The notes beneath the pieces are model-generated. The model ran no database searches and was not told the origin of the DNA. It saw only the letters and a program-made list of their open reading frames with translations. The translations under genes were made by a program, and so were the position numbers. From Henckelia pumila (taxonomy: Eukaryota > Streptophyta > Magnoliopsida > Lamiales > Gesneriaceae), in contig NC_133121.1 in assembly GCF_033568475.1 (NCBI RefSeq), positions 134,262,375-134,326,374 on the forward strand: DNA of 64,000 bases. Direction: 5' to 3'. Shown here piece by piece: positions 34,158-48,100 of the stretch. Position 1 is the stretch's first letter, and each line of letters begins with the position of its first letter.

Positions 34158-36667
34158 TTCAATCTGCAACTACGGGGAGTATCTCTTCACATTGCATATT
34201 AATCATTTCATGAAATTTGTTCCTTTCCTGATAATAAAAAAGTGAAGATTAATGTTTACTTACTTCTAGAGCGTTATTTCGATTAAATCGAATCGATCAA
34301 TCAAATTCAATAAATTCAAAAATTAAATTCGATTTTGGTGTTATAAAATTTTGGTTAAATCGACTTTTTATTTTAGTCAAAAAAAAATTCGGTTAATCGA
34401 ATTATAAATAATTAAATTTTGAATTTGTTTATTAAGCTTTACGTATAATTTATAATATTTTGTTTAATGCATTTATATTAATATCGTACTTAATTTTTTT
34501 ATTTAAAGTTTTTAAGTAGTGTGCTTTATTATGATAAAAATATCATATTTCAATAATTAATTTAATAATTTTTTTGTATTTTAAAAATTTTATTTTGTAA
34601 AAAAATCGGTTAATTCGGTAATCAACCGAATCAATCGATTTTAATTCGGTTCGATTATTTTTTAAAAAAATTCGATTAATTGAGTTTCGGTTAATTTGAT
34701 TCGATTTTTTTATCGAATTTATCAAATGCTCGCTTTTGCTTACATCGGTAGGCAGTAATTTTGCATGTTGTAAGTAAACTTTGATATCTTAATTTAATGT
34801 TGTCCTTCGGGGACATTCGATATCTTTAATGTTGATTATATTCATTGATTTTAAATAACGGTAATGATTAATTGAGTTTTTTTTAGGAATAATTGCGGTT
34901 TTTAATATTCACTAATCACACTTTAAGAGAAGAAACGATTCATTGATTTTTTTTTATTTAGGCTTTTACATATAATAATGTATTTATAATGTCTGTTTAA
35001 CATTTTATATTTAATATTGTAAGTAATTTTTTTTTTTTTTTAGTATAACGAGTTTTATTATGATACGATCGTATTTCAATTATTTCTTTTTATATATATT
35101 TTTGTACCTTCTAGTTTAAAAAAATCTTTTAACTCGGTTGAAATCATTGATTTTTAATTTTATATGATTTTTGTTACCTTTAAAAATTCGATTAAATTGG
35201 TTTAAGTTAATTCGACTAGGTTGGTAATTAAATAAACCAAGTGCTCACTTAATATAATTATTCATCTGGTTTCAGAAAAAAAAAAATTCATTGTTTCGCG
35301 AAAGATTGTATGAGTTTGATTGTCTCCAAATCTTACCTTTAAAAATTCGATTAAATAGGTTTCAGTTAATTCGACTAGGTTGGTAATTGAATAAACCAAA
35401 TGCTCACTTAATATAATTATTCATACACTGGTTTCAGAAAAAAAAAATTTATTGTTTTGCGAAAAGATTGTACGAGTTTGATTGTCTCCAAATTTTTGAG
35501 CTCATCTCTCATCCTTTTTTGATCTACATTTTTATCGTTGATATTCGATTATTATTAGAACAATTTATATTGACCTATACTCTAACCCTAAAAGACATGA
35601 GTGAAGTTTTATTTTAAAATCGAGGGTAAGAATGAGATAATTTTACGTGATATTTTATTATGACATATTTATTGTCCAACAAAAAAAATGATATTTTTAT
35701 AAGTACTTTTAAAACATGAATGTGCATCGTCACATATACCCATAAATGATACTACTTTGACTTGGAGATAAAATGATCTATGGTATATTCAATACAAATC
35801 AATATAAATGAAAAATAAATTATATTGTATACAACACTTTGTAATATCTCAACACAACTGATAATCCTCTCAGAAAAATGAATAGGCACTAATGTCATTT
35901 TGAAATAAGAAGCTCAAATGACTATAACCTCATAATTGTAAATTTACGTGACTTTTAATACTTTCTACAACGTTTTATTCATTTTTTTGGCGTCTCAATG
36001 TACAAAATTCGTCAGTATATATAACTATAAAAAAATGTTTTTTACATTTAAAATGTAATAGTTTTTGTAATACGATGTTATAAAATAATCAAATAAATAA
36101 AATTAAAATACCACAATTTGACTACAAAGTAATGTATTTTAAATTTTTTATAGATAAAATATGAAAAATATTTTTTGCACAACAAAAGAGGTAGTAGAAT
36201 TATATTAATATTTTTATACGTGGCCTAGGACCAATTTTTTTAAAAGCAAGAGGGTAAATACCCAAATTTTCAAGCGGCTTGGCCCCTTTTAACTTTTTAT
36301 TTATTTATTTATTTTAAAATTTTGGTTAGCATTTTTTTTTGTTATTTAAGTAATTAACAAAACTGGGTAATTACGATATAATAATAAAAGGGGTCGATAT
36401 AAATAAGTATCTCTATTAATCTCCGACAAATAATTTAAGTACCGATTTTAAACTCAAAGAAGACCGACGAGGCGACGACACGAAAAAGGCCGTTTCAAAA
36501 TTTTTTTATTTTCCAAAAAAAAAAGGAAAATAGAAAGGAAATTTGAAATCATTCCGACTTGACTTCATCGTTGAGAAGTAGAGCTGAATTTGCAAAAAAC
36601 CCCTAAACGGAAAACTCCATTGCCTGGCGGTAACACACGCGCTGCTGCACTTCCAACCCTCGCCATT
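34158..36667. other. AT-rich intergenic region with decayed repeats
   Basis: No gene was seen. About 34270-34730 is rich in inverted TCGATTAA/TTAATCGA motifs and has loosely inverted edges (GAGCGTTATTTCGATT against AGCGAGCATTTGATAA reversed), perhaps an old hAT-like MITE. A tandem duplication lies at 35174-35495. 35500-36540 is plain AT-rich DNA. The NDC1 promoter and leader should lie in the last 200 bp. Confidence 0.5.
35174..35495. repeat. Tandem duplication, about 159-bp unit, two copies
   Basis: Both copies begin TTACCTTTAAAAATTCGATT, include TTCGACTAGGTTGGTAATT and TGCTCACTTAATATAATT, and end TTTGATTGTCTCCAAAT. The first spans 35174-35332 and the second 35333-35495. They differ by a few substitutions and small indels, so the duplication is moderately recent. 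Confidence 0.9.
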
Positions 36668-39600
36668 ATGCCAATCTCCGCCGCCATCGAACGCACGTTT
36701 TTCAAAGACAAGGACGGCGGCGGCGGCGGTGGAGGAGGAGGAGGAGGAGGAACCCGTATCACCATAATCAAAGACCGCTTCTTTAGCTTCTTAATCTGGC
36801 AATTTCTTCAATCTACTTGCATATTCTTCATCTTTAAGACCATTTTCCTTTCCCCCTTCACACCCAAACCTTTTACTCCCACTTTTCTGTCCTTGCTTTC
36901 ATTCCTCGCCATCCACTTTTCCCTCCTCCTTATTTCCATCTCCATCTTTTTCCTTTCCTCTCCTCATTTCCTTCCCTCAGCTTCGCCCATCGATGTTTCT
37001 CTTGCCTTGCTCCGCCTTGTTTTTGTTCCCGGCAGTCAAAATTCTTCAGAATTGAGGAAGAAGTTGAGAGTTTGGTTGAGCTTTGCTTTGTTCGTGAGCG
37101 TGTTCGCCGTTGCGGGGGCATTGTTTGCCATTTGCATCTGCTGGGGTTGCGATGTTTATCATCTACAGTCAAGGTCTAAGACTCAGAGAGCTGGGTTGGT
37201 TGGGAATTTGGGGTTTAGAGGTTTTATGATGGGCTTGTTTTATGCGTTGCATTATGTTTATAAGCAACGGTGGGTTTTGCGCTTCCCGATTATTCAGGTA
37301 TCCGCTGTTTCCTTATCTCCAATCATTTCTTTGTATTTTTTTTTTGTCAGTATGCCAAACAGAAAACTTGCAAAACTAAATGAATTCCCTTGATATTGTC
37401 TTGGGGTATGGGTTAGATTAAAGATCCTAGAACAATCTCTCACGGAGCTTGCCATGAATGTGACAGCGTATCTCAAAATGTTATCGATGAGGAAACCTGA
37501 GCCAGATGAATTAGGACTTTGTGATTCAAAAAGTGAAGATTAGAGAGCAGATTATATATAGACATCTATTACATGTTTCATTATGCTTTATGTATTGAAA
37601 TTCGTTTGTGGAGAATTGTGGGAGTATCATTATTATGTTTTTTGAACATGAAATAATTATAATGATGTGGGAGGATTGTTCAATGTTAAAAGAAATTACC
37701 CATAGTTCTGTGTGACGCCCTCTAACAATTCAAATGGATGAATGTAGTTTGTTCCACTCAGTTAGTTTTACTAAGAGTATTAGTATATTCCTTCGCGGAA
37801 ACAAAAACTGTTAGCCATATCCATTATCTGCTATCAATAGTTATTTACCATATTATAAAATCTAACTTCGAGGTTTGACTATCCTGAACATTCTGTAACA
37901 TTGATTATGTATTGCCTCTCATATATGATATCCATTTCCAGAGATTGAGAAATATTGTCTCGTTTAATGCAATATACTGATCCATCTGCTTGTGTCTACA
38001 GCGCCCTCCTTTCTTTAGCTTTAAGATGGGGCTTCCTCTAGCTGTTGGACGAGCTTTAAGGTTTTCAGCTGCTGGTTACTTATTATCGGCTTCACTGGCA
38101 TTTTTCCTGCCTGCTGAGTACAGAAGCCAAGCCTCTGGGAGAAAGTTTGTTGTGGAACAGATTATATTCTATTTTGGAAGTTTTCTAATGATTTTTTGTT
38201 GGGAATTGAGTGACCACCTACACCAGGTTTCTTCGCCAACTAGCTCATTGTTCCTACATCTGTTTTGTGATACCGTTTGAACCCTTATAAATCCTTCAAT
38301 GCTTCTAGTTTGACTTTTCTTGTTACTTAGTCTATTAACCATGGTGTTTCTCTACAGGTGCTTCATACGAAGAGGTTTGTATTTGCACCTCCAAAAGGAT
38401 CAGCCGCCGCAGAAACAAATCCAAGTGAGCAACTTCTAGTGACACTTGACGAAAGCACGCCAAAGTCTCTTTTGCAATATCTTGCTTATCTTGATCTCTG
38501 TATGTTGTGTGAGAATAATGTTGATACATGGCGTCGAGCTGCATTCTTTGAGGAAACCGGTGAAACTTATAAAAGAATTATATCTGCATGCTTGGGGCCT
38601 CTGGAAAACTTCACTAAAAAACTTGCTGAAGGTCTAGAGAGCTCATCAGCTGGTAACTCTCTGCAGTTGTCGTATCAGTTGACTTCGCCAACCAACCAGC
38701 TTGTGGTTTTGAGACTTTCAGAATCATTTTATGACTCCCAGGTACGATATCAATGTTTTCGGATCATGCTCAAGTTGCTCATCAAGTGATAACATCATTA
38801 TCCAAGTTCTGAATTATAGGATCATGAACTATCAAGGAATAAATTGTTTGCTAATGGTGAAGATGCTTGATCAGATCATATTTATTTATTTGGAATTTGC
38901 TGTCTTGTGCTATATATTCTATATTTCTATCCGCTTTTCAAGTATAACATTCAACCTTGAGCACTCTGAAATTTTAGAGTTATGGAGCCACACTGGGCTT
39001 CTGATTAAATTAGCTGGTTTTAGTAGAACTAGGAACTCAAAGGCCGCACTTAGTGGCTGGTGGTATAATGGATTGATTTTTTATCGATAATAAATGCTTT
39101 GATTTTGGTAGAGAAAAAAATCATAGGTGATAATTATTAACATATTTCATACATGCGTTTGAAGATAGGATGATTGACATGTATATCATCGGAGTGACAA
39201 TCCTTTCATTTTTCCATCATCTTTGCATCACCTTGCGGCTGTACAACTGCTAACTCCAAGCTACGCTACTTCCTTGCTCCTTCTCCTCTCCCTCTCCCTC
39301 TCCCTCCCTTTCCACTATCTACCCCTGCAGCTGCAGCACTTGTCCTTTGCCAGCCCTTTTTAGCTTATCTGCTCGTCTTTGGCTCTCCTTCCCCAATGCC
39401 AGTCCAGCATTTGGGTTTAATTTTACAACCTTGCTCCCCTTTTCTCCTCGTCTCTCTTCCCTCTCATTCGTCTACTCCCTTTCATTTTGCATCACAAGTG
39501 ATTTTGTGTCACATCAACAAGTTTCCAAGTGTGAATGGTGGAGGACTGAGGGGTATATAACTTAAAGGTTGGCTTGAGGAATAGCACAGTCAACTGTGGA

Positions 39601-40901
39601 GCTAGGTGATATGTGGGAGGAGTGCATTGGAGATAACGAGATGCATTTATCCATTATACACAGGCATGGACAAAGAATTTTGGGCTGCATCCTTCACAGC
39701 AAATGAAGGATTAAGCCATCCTATCCAACTTAATCAAGCCTATGTTTAGTAACTCTTAAAGAGTTTATTATTCAGCACCCAGGAAACCTGATCAACATAT
39801 CTAAGCATAAAGATTGCTAAACATTTGGATATTTAGTTCCCTTGAACTTGATTGGATCATTAGTTAGCTCCCCTGACCAACACTACTCGTTTTGATTGCA
39901 TCAATGTTGATACCCCTCTTATTTACTAATTTACACATTCAATATTAGCATGGGTTACTGGATAAATTATTCTACTGACCTTATAGTGTGTGGGCATAGC
40001 ATAGCATAGCAAACTTTTGAGTCACATTTAAACTGTGGAAATTTTAGTATCTGTATGGAAGGTTCAGCGATGCTGAAACAGCAAGTTGAGTCGGATAAGA
40101 TAAGAAAGAAATACGTGATAACTTGCAGCTTGTTGCCGCAATTGCAAAGCGTTAATTTTCTTTTTTTTTTTTGAAAAATTTATTTTTCTTCTTATTATTG
40201 TCTAAAATTGGTCTATGAAACTCTAGAACTCGACACAGTAATTTGTAAGATTTTTTTAAAAAAATTAAGCAAACATACTATCTGTCCTGTATCATTGCAT
40301 AATTTGGAATTTCATTGGAAAAAAAAGGGTGAACTGGTAATTGCTTCAATTGATATTTGTCTTTAAATGTTCCCCAACTTCCTTAAAGGGGAAATGAAGC
40401 TAATTTGTTGCCGACTATTTTCAGCTTTGTTCATGGTGTGCTCGAATTGTTGCCTCGTTGACTGCACGATCACACAAAGAGGACAGGTTTGGTGTTGCTC
40501 AACTCTCAGGGAGCAATACTGCTGTGATCTCAACATTGCTATCTAGTTTGTTAGCTGTTGAAACTCTCATTGGGAAGAAGACCAACATACCATCCGCGCA
40601 TGATCTCATGAGTCCTAATGGCATCAGATGGGCAACCATGAACACACGGAGAAGAGAGTCAACGGGTAGTACCATGGGAAAAGTAAGAGGCAGCCCTGTT
40701 TATGCCAAAGCGTATGCATTGGCTGATATTTTGAGAAGTTCGATTTATCTAATCATTTCTGCTTTTCACGATGAGATGCTGAATAGTGGCAAAGCGGGAG
40801 GTCTTGAGAAGGATTGGATCATAAGCAGTAAGCCTCTGTATGGAACACATGAGCTTCTTCTACAAAAACTGCACCTCTTCTTGGATTTCCAGGCTAATTA
40901 G
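36668..40901 (+). CDS. NDC1: Nucleoporin NDC1 (transmembrane ring component of the nuclear pore)
   Basis: NDC1 anchors the nuclear pore complex in the nuclear membrane. Four exons join in phase to 571 aa: 36668-37297, 38002-38226, 38358-38741, 40425-40901. The ATG at 36668 is preferred to an in-frame TTG further upstream. After a short N-terminus comes a 12-residue polyglycine run (36716-36751), then about six hydrophobic segments (for example LIWQFLQSTCIFFIFKTIF, SLLSFLAIHFSLLLISISIF, FALFVSVFAVAGALFAICI, FYFGSFLMIFCW). The soluble C-terminal half has conserved stretches such as LLQYLAYLDLCMLCENNVDT and LCSWCARIVASLTARSHKED. The topology and C-terminal sequence fit the Ndc1/Nup family of plants. 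Intron 3 is 1.7 kb and contains a CT-rich stretch but no recognised gene. Confidence 0.85.
36716..36751 (+). repeat. Polyglycine-coding trinucleotide repeat in NDC1
   Basis: Twelve glycine codons, GGC then GGT then GGA, form a G-rich trinucleotide array in exon 1. This is likely length-variable between individuals. Confidence 0.92.
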
Positions 40902-42100
40902 TGCTTCGATTGGTTTTTGGGTTTCTCTCATTCCTTCCTGAGATATTACTCTTTCTTGCTCAAGATGCATCGCTGAGACTTTGAGGAAAGTTACCCAAGA
41001 TGGAAAATCAAATACATGTCAAAAAATCATGTTGTCTACACCTCGGAAGAAAAACTTTTGAATATACTATAGCATTAGCCCGTGGATTTGAAGATTTCTG
41101 GAAGAAAGAAAAACCGGAGAAAGTTAATCTTGCTCCACTCTGTATGCATTTTTGTTTTTGAAATTTCTGAGTCTTAAATTAGATTGTTTCCAGAGTTTTT
41201 GGATGCCTTGCACATTGGATATGTGTTCCTGGCCATGTTACCGGAACAAGAAATTTTTCAAAGATTGTGCAATGATGTTATATATGCAGAATAAAGAGTA
41301 TAGCTTCATGCAGTACATGTTTATCCTTTTGGATTACTCGTGTTGATTTCCTAATATCCGGGGAAAAAAAAAAAAAAACTAAAGTCATCACGTTATTCTT
41401 ACCTTATGTTTTTGGCTTATATCTAAACAATGTTAGTTGGTGAAAATGTAATGATTTAATTCAAATAAAGGAACTTGCAGAAAGTACTATCTAAAGAATA
41501 TGTAAATGACATGTGTGTATAGTCCCAGAAAGACGAGCCCAAATAGTTGAAATTAGGATAAAAGGAAACACCCAAGTGGCAAATAAACCGATTTAAAAAA
41601 AATGGGTCTATTCTGTCATTCGAATAAAAATCTTCGGTATATATCGTTGAGCACAAACATATATTTCATATAACACATATATTTTCACTGACCCATAATG
41701 CGTTTTGAGTGTTTTTTTTAACGTGATATCGAAATATCCGAATATCAAAATTTATATTGTTAGGACGATGTTTCTATTGGATTTTTGATAATAGAATTAG
41801 ATGGTCATTTTGGTGTCACAATTATTATTAAAATTTAAATTCATTTCAATTTTTAGTGGTTACGCCGTTAAAAAAACGAAAGAAATAAAAAAAAAATAAT
41901 CAAAATTAATCGAAATGAATCTCAATTTGGAGGAGAGGTGGATTGAATTTCATGTTGGGTCGAAAATAGTTGCGTGCTGAGATATGTTGTGGCGCAGATT
42001 TTTATGGTAAACAACTATCAACTTGCTAACTATTTTTAATATTCATTTGAAGAGGAGAAAGAAAGAAGATAGGAGGAAATTCCCCGTCGCTCCTTGGCCC
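40902..42100. other. Intergenic: NDC1 3' UTR and ABC1K3 upstream region
   Basis: No further gene was seen. A poly(A) run lies near 41367. The segment 41700-41930 is AT-rich. The chloroplast kinase promoter and leader should lie in the last few hundred bases. Confidence 0.4.
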
Positions 42101-45100
42101 ATGAATTCCACCTCAATCACCGTGGCTTGCTGCGGGGGTGCCACCAGTTTGAATAGCAGGACACCGACGTGGAAAGCTAGACCGCCGAGAGCCGCGCTGG
42201 TGGAGAAGTCGAGACCCGTGCCTGCCCTCAGAGGCGGAGGCGGGGAGAATGCTGCTGCTTCTGTTGTCCTTCGTGTGAGAGATGACTCCTCCACTTCCGC
42301 AGCTCTTTCCAGAGACCGAGCTGATGATATGCAAGCAGAAGCCAGGGCGATGGCCCGTGCCGTTAATGCTTCTGTCTACAGCCCAGAAGATTTGACCCGT
42401 ATGTATGGCTCCCGACCGATCCAGGTGGTGGGCAGGGCGCTGGAGGTTTTCGCAGGAGTGGGTGCATTTGGTCTGAATCTGTGGCTCGACCGAGTCAACG
42501 GCCTGCTTGATAGGAACCAAAGATTGCGGGCTGTTGAGCTCAGAAAGACTTGCACCAGATTGGGACCTACTTTTGTCAAAATCGGTCAGGGCTTGTCCAC
42601 GAGGCCAGATTTGTGCCCGCCCATATATCTCGAGGAGCTTTCTCAGTTGCAGGTACCGTGTATTTCATTTACAGTTCATGTTGGTTTATCAAATTTTTTT
42701 ATGGGTAGTGACTAATCAGATTTGAACTATCAACTGGTATATTTTGAAGTGAGGATGCATTGATCAGGATTGTCTTCCGTTAGTGGGGTGAAAGATGCCA
42801 TTGATTTTTTTATTACTGTTGTATGAAATGCTCATAGAAAGTTGTATGCTTTTGGCACAATGATTGTAACTTTCTATTGCAAAAGCAGGTATAGGTACTA
42901 ATTCATCTAATTGATCCTCTATGTTAAGAAATGTTTTATGAAGTTTCCTCCTCTTTTCTCCACAAGCCAAGGATACAAGTGAACTTGCTTCATGTTGAAA
43001 GAGATTCATTATAATGTCTTATAAGCGCATACATTTCTAGTCAAATTATAATTTTCTAAACAATTATTTGAACCACTTTATTTAGTGTCCGACAAAATCC
43101 TTGAAATAATAATATTTAAGTTCAAGATCATCAAGTGGGTTTTAAGGGGGGAAACATTAAAGAAAATCAATGCGTAACTTAGCTTCCACAAACTGCCGTT
43201 TTTGCCTGGAAGTCTTGCAGTCTTCAGCTTAGAACCAAAATCTGTCTATTTCTCCAAGCGTCAATAATGCAACTTAGAGCCATCACATTTTCGAATTGCA
43301 GTCTCATTAACTTGTATATTTTTCCTGTTGTTGACTTGCGAAGTACTAGAATTGGGACACTATAACTTAGGCGTTACCTGATACTGTTGTGAAGTTGATT
43401 AAATTGTTTTGATTTCCTTTCTGTTGTTGGAGTAGGATGCATTACCGACATTTCCAGATGCAGAAGCATTTTCATGTATTGAGAAAGAATTGGGATGTCC
43501 ACTTGATTCTGTCTACTCATTAATATCCGCATCTCCAATTGCTGCTGCCAGTCTAGGCCAAGTTTACAAGGCACGGCTGAAGATATCCGGGCAGATTGTT
43601 GCTGTGAAGGTGCAAAGACCTGGTATCGAAGCAGCGATAGGGCTAGATTTTTACCTGATACGAGGTTTAGGATTTCTTATAAATAAGTATGTTGATATAA
43701 TTTCAAGTGATGTTGTCGCTCTTATAGACGAGTTCGCTAGAAGAGTTTACCAAGAACTCAATTATGTGCAGGTTAGTTTTTTAGATTATTTCTATTTCCT
43801 TGAAGCTCATCAAGTTTGTAGCAATATTGCGCATGGTGCCTATTAGGATACACCCTATGCCCTTCATTTAGTTGCATGAGCTAGAAAGCTAGTAGGTTTG
43901 AATGTTAATTTTGACAGGTCTATGCAGGAGGGTCAAAATGCAAGGAGATTTAAAAAGTTGTATGCCGACAAAGAAGACGTTCTTGTTCCAGATATTTTCT
44001 GGGACTACACGAGTGGAAAGGTGCTAACTATGGAGTGGGTTGAAGGGGTCAAACTAAATGAGCAAGATGCCATAGAGAGGCAGGGGCTCAAAGTTCTGGA
44101 TCTGGTAAACACTGGTATTCAATGCAGTCTTAGGCAGCTGCTTGAGTATGGCTATTTTCATGCTGATCCTCATCCAGGGAACCTCTTAGCAACACCTGAT
44201 GGGAAGCTTGCTTTTCTTGATTTTGGAATGATGAGTGAAACTCCTGAACAAGCAAGATCTGCGATAATTGGTCATGTTGTGCACATGGTTAATCGAGACT
44301 ACGAAGCTATGGCACGTGATTATTATGTTTTAGACTTTTTGTCCCCTGATGTAGATGTATCTCCTATTGTACCAGCGCTGAGGAACTTCTTTGATGATGC
44401 TCTAAATTCAACTGTCAGTGAGCTCAACTTTAAAACCATTGTGGATGGTTTGGGTGCTGTCTTGTATCAATATCCTTTCAACGGTAAGGGCTTACTTTCG
44501 TTGAAATCATCTATGTTGACTGCATTTGATAGGTCAAGTCTATGTGAGAACATTGTCCTACTTTATGCAGAGGAAGAAACTTTTAGGCTATATATTTTTT
44601 GAAAAGTTGATTGCCAGAAGGAATGAAAGGATTTAAGTATGGGAAAATAGAGGAGAGTATTTGTGCCATAATGATGTAGAAAGCTATCTTCAGCCACGGT
44701 TTCCTGGCTGATGAACAATAACTGAGAATGTTGTTTCCAAAAAATGAGTGCTGGTTTGATTTATATTTTAAATATGGATTAATATTAGTGAAAATTGGCT
44801 TGAAGAAAAAACATTGTTCATCATTGCTGCAAAAAAATCCCTGAAAACATTAATTGTTCAATGTACTAGATTTAGACTCCTGATAGAACTCAAATAGCTA
44901 TTCGATGTCTGAATACAGCTGCTGATGGACTGAAACCGTTGCATCAAAAAATTTATAATTCTGAGATGATGAGTTGAAGGAAGTTTTTGTATTTGGCTGT
45001 TCTTTTGTATGCTTAAATGTGGCTTGTGTTTATGGGTATGCATTCATTTGATAGCCTAGGGCATAATCTTCTGATAAATCCTTGCCTCAAAGCAAAGAGT

Positions 45101-48100
45101 ATGAAGTCCAGACTAGCAAAGATCTAGACACATTCTATCATAGTAAAGGAGGCTGTATTCATCCATGTTTATACGGTGTTATTCTTGTCACTTGTCTGTA
45201 GTACATATATAATCTGTAGCAGCTGTTCATCGTTATAAATGCTGTTTTGAAATCAGGTCATATTTCACCGGTTTGTAAATTAGAAATCTGTCTAGCAATT
45301 TATGTTAGCTTAAAGAGTTCTGGTGCTAGGTTGTTTAATCACAAAATTCAAAGGTTATCTACAGCTATTATACTTTCATCTCCGTTTCTGATTGTTATTT
45401 CTACTTTTTGCAGTGCCAGCCTATTATGCCTTGATTTTGAGGTCTCTCACTGTTCTAGAAGGTTTAGCTCTATATGCTGACCCTAATTTCAAGGTGCTGG
45501 CTGCGTCATATCCTTATTTTGCTAAAAGGCTTCTTACAGATCCTAATCCATATCTGAGAGATGCACTTATTGAGTTACTTTTCAAGGATGGGAGATTCAG
45601 GCATGTATAGTTTAAATTGTTCGGTTCTGGTGTAGTGTATATGCTATTCAGTATTCTCCCGAGTCATTGGCAGAATTAGAAGCTTATGTTCATTGTTTGT
45701 GACAGGTGGAATAGACTTGAAAACTTGCTAGTCCAAGGGAAGAAAGACCGAGATTTCTCTGCCAAAGATGCTTTGCAACCTGTTCTCAAACTATTGTTGG
45801 GTGCTGATGGTGAAGAGCTGAGGGTTTTAGTAATTAAAGAAGCTGTTCGCGCCACTGAAGCTATTGTCCTGGGTTCTGTGCTTGAATCATACAACTCTAT
45901 GCCCGATCTTGTACGGTCTCTTATCTATAATCCTAATGCAACCAGTCCATTTGCAATGAACATTGCTGAACAGGAAAGTATGCTGGAGCTTAGGGCACAG
46001 GTATTCAGAATATGGGCACTTCTACAATCCTCAAATAATTTCGATCCAAGTATTTTGCAGCCCATACTTCAGGTTAGAATATATCATTTCTTTTTTACTT
46101 CACATAAACTGCAATACCTCCCTGAAGTAAGTCTCGGTATCATTACATTTGTCATCACTAACATCAGTGTTGGGTAATAACATTCATGTATGGTTAATCC
46201 ACCGTGAGAGGTAATTCAAATAGTCAAGCTCTGATTAACTTTTATAATAAAAAAAAACTATGGCACACCCCCTTAAACTTGAGCTTGTATGTGATATATA
46301 GCAGCTTGTCACAAACATAATGATTTCTGGAACTAATCCATGCCCCTATAGGGAAATCAGCCAAGTAATTAGCAGATTTTTCCCAAAAGGTTCAAATCAT
46401 CATTGCAAAGTGAGAATTTTATATGACAATGATCTTTGCATTAGGCATCAAATTCAAAATAATGTAAGATTAGGTGCATTATCATTGCAAATGACCTCCA
46501 GCCTCCAGGGGATGGGAATGTTAAGATCTTAGTTGTCGCACGATATTCTGGGCCCTAATTAGCTCACAACTTATATGTCCTGCTACGTCCTATTTAGACT
46601 TTAAATTGGATCAAGACCTATATTTTAGTTCTTTTTATTTTTTTGTGAAATCAAATGAGACGCAGTAACCTATTATAGATCGCTGTCATATTCTCACCCG
46701 GTATAAACAGCATTTATTATATTTGACAATGTCTGTGTATGAACCACAATACCAAGGGAAGAGAAATTTCGAATTAATGAACCACAGCTGAAAAATGAGC
46801 ATCACCTGGTGTGACGACCCGGTTCTTAAGCTCTCAAATCATGATAATAGTCCAAGGTTCAAGGATTAAGGCTAAGATCAAAAGCCTAAATTTTTTTTTT
46901 TTTTTTTTTGTAAAGGTGACCTGCGTGCGCGTGGGGAGCACCCCTCGCGCGGGCGCAGTTCAATGGGGCAGCGGCCCCATGGCTTGGCTTGGCCTGCGCG
47001 CGCGCGAGCAGGCCAAACAGCCAGAAAAAAAAACAGAAAACTCAGCTGCGCGCAGGCCAAACAGCCAGAAAAAAAAACAGAAAACTCAGCTGCTGATCCC
47101 TCCTTCAATACTCCAAGCACAATCTATCCAAGTCCAAGAAACATCATCAAAGAAGGTAGAGGAGTCATTAACAAGACTATATCATAATCAACCTCATGTC
47201 AACTACAATGCCATTGCTATACAATAACACCATAAGATCAAGTGTTATACAAGCTAGAATAGCATACACTCTAGATATAAGTTCAAGTCTATCATTTATA
47301 CAACTCCAACTCTAAACATAAGATCAACTTATATAGTAAAGTAGACAAGATTCAAGTCTAACAACTATACAACTCAAACTCTTGTTCTTAACATAAAGGT
47401 GACAGCAACTTGACTGCTATACCGGATCATCACTCTAATCTCTCAAATCTCGATTCATCAAGCTCGTCTTTGCCCTGTTCCTAAACCACCTGTTGTCATG
47501 CACACATACAAACACGACAACAGCCGGATAATTCCGGTGAGAAACATATTTCCCAGTAAAAGCAACTAACATGCAATCACTTTATATATATCAAGCTCAT
47601 GATATAAAATAAAATACAATGTATGCTTTAAAACAGGTTACTCTCAAAGAATCTCTCATTTCATCGGTTGGGATCCCGAGAAGAAGATATCGTAACTAAA
47701 CCACCGACTCTCCCGATCGAGGTGGGGCTACTTATCTTACTTCTCTAGACTTTGAAGTAACCATACATCTAAGTCAGACGCTAGGCTAACTCAACCACCC
47801 AGGCCATACATATATAGTTCCTGAAATCGTCTATTAGAACGCTTCCGTTCATTTCAAAATCAAGGAGTAAGTCTCACATGATGAATGCAACATATAATAT
47901 CAATATAACATTCATTAACATCATATACTCCATCAACAAGTCACATAAAACACATAAGAGCAAATAATCAAATACGTATGTGATTTAGGGAACTCAATAC
48001 AAATCATGTAGTACCCCTTACCTGGATCACCTACTTAAACAGAACTTAGGCATGCAATTAACTTAATTAACAGAAATCAGAATAAACTGCGGAAACATTT

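Noticed and set aside
34270-34730. Full hAT-like MITE
   Set aside because: Loose inverted edges are visible but no TSD could be set, so it is mentioned only within the intergenic entry.
36590-36667. N-terminal extension of NDC1
   Set aside because: It begins at TTG; no upstream in-frame ATG was seen.
39347-39565. Open frame within NDC1 intron 3
   Set aside because: It arises from a CT-rich tract and has no recognisable domain or splice context.
42023-42100. N-terminal extension of ABC1K3
   Set aside because: It starts at TTG and encodes a Lys/Arg-rich, leader-like stretch; ATG at 42101 gives a typical transit peptide.
42113-42520. 135-codon antisense open frame
   Set aside because: It is opposite the GC-rich first exon of ABC1K3 and has no features of its own.
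46811-47227. Open frame with runs of Lys and Arg
   Set aside because: It lies inside the outer solo LTR, and its composition reflects the GC-rich and direct-repeat stretch.
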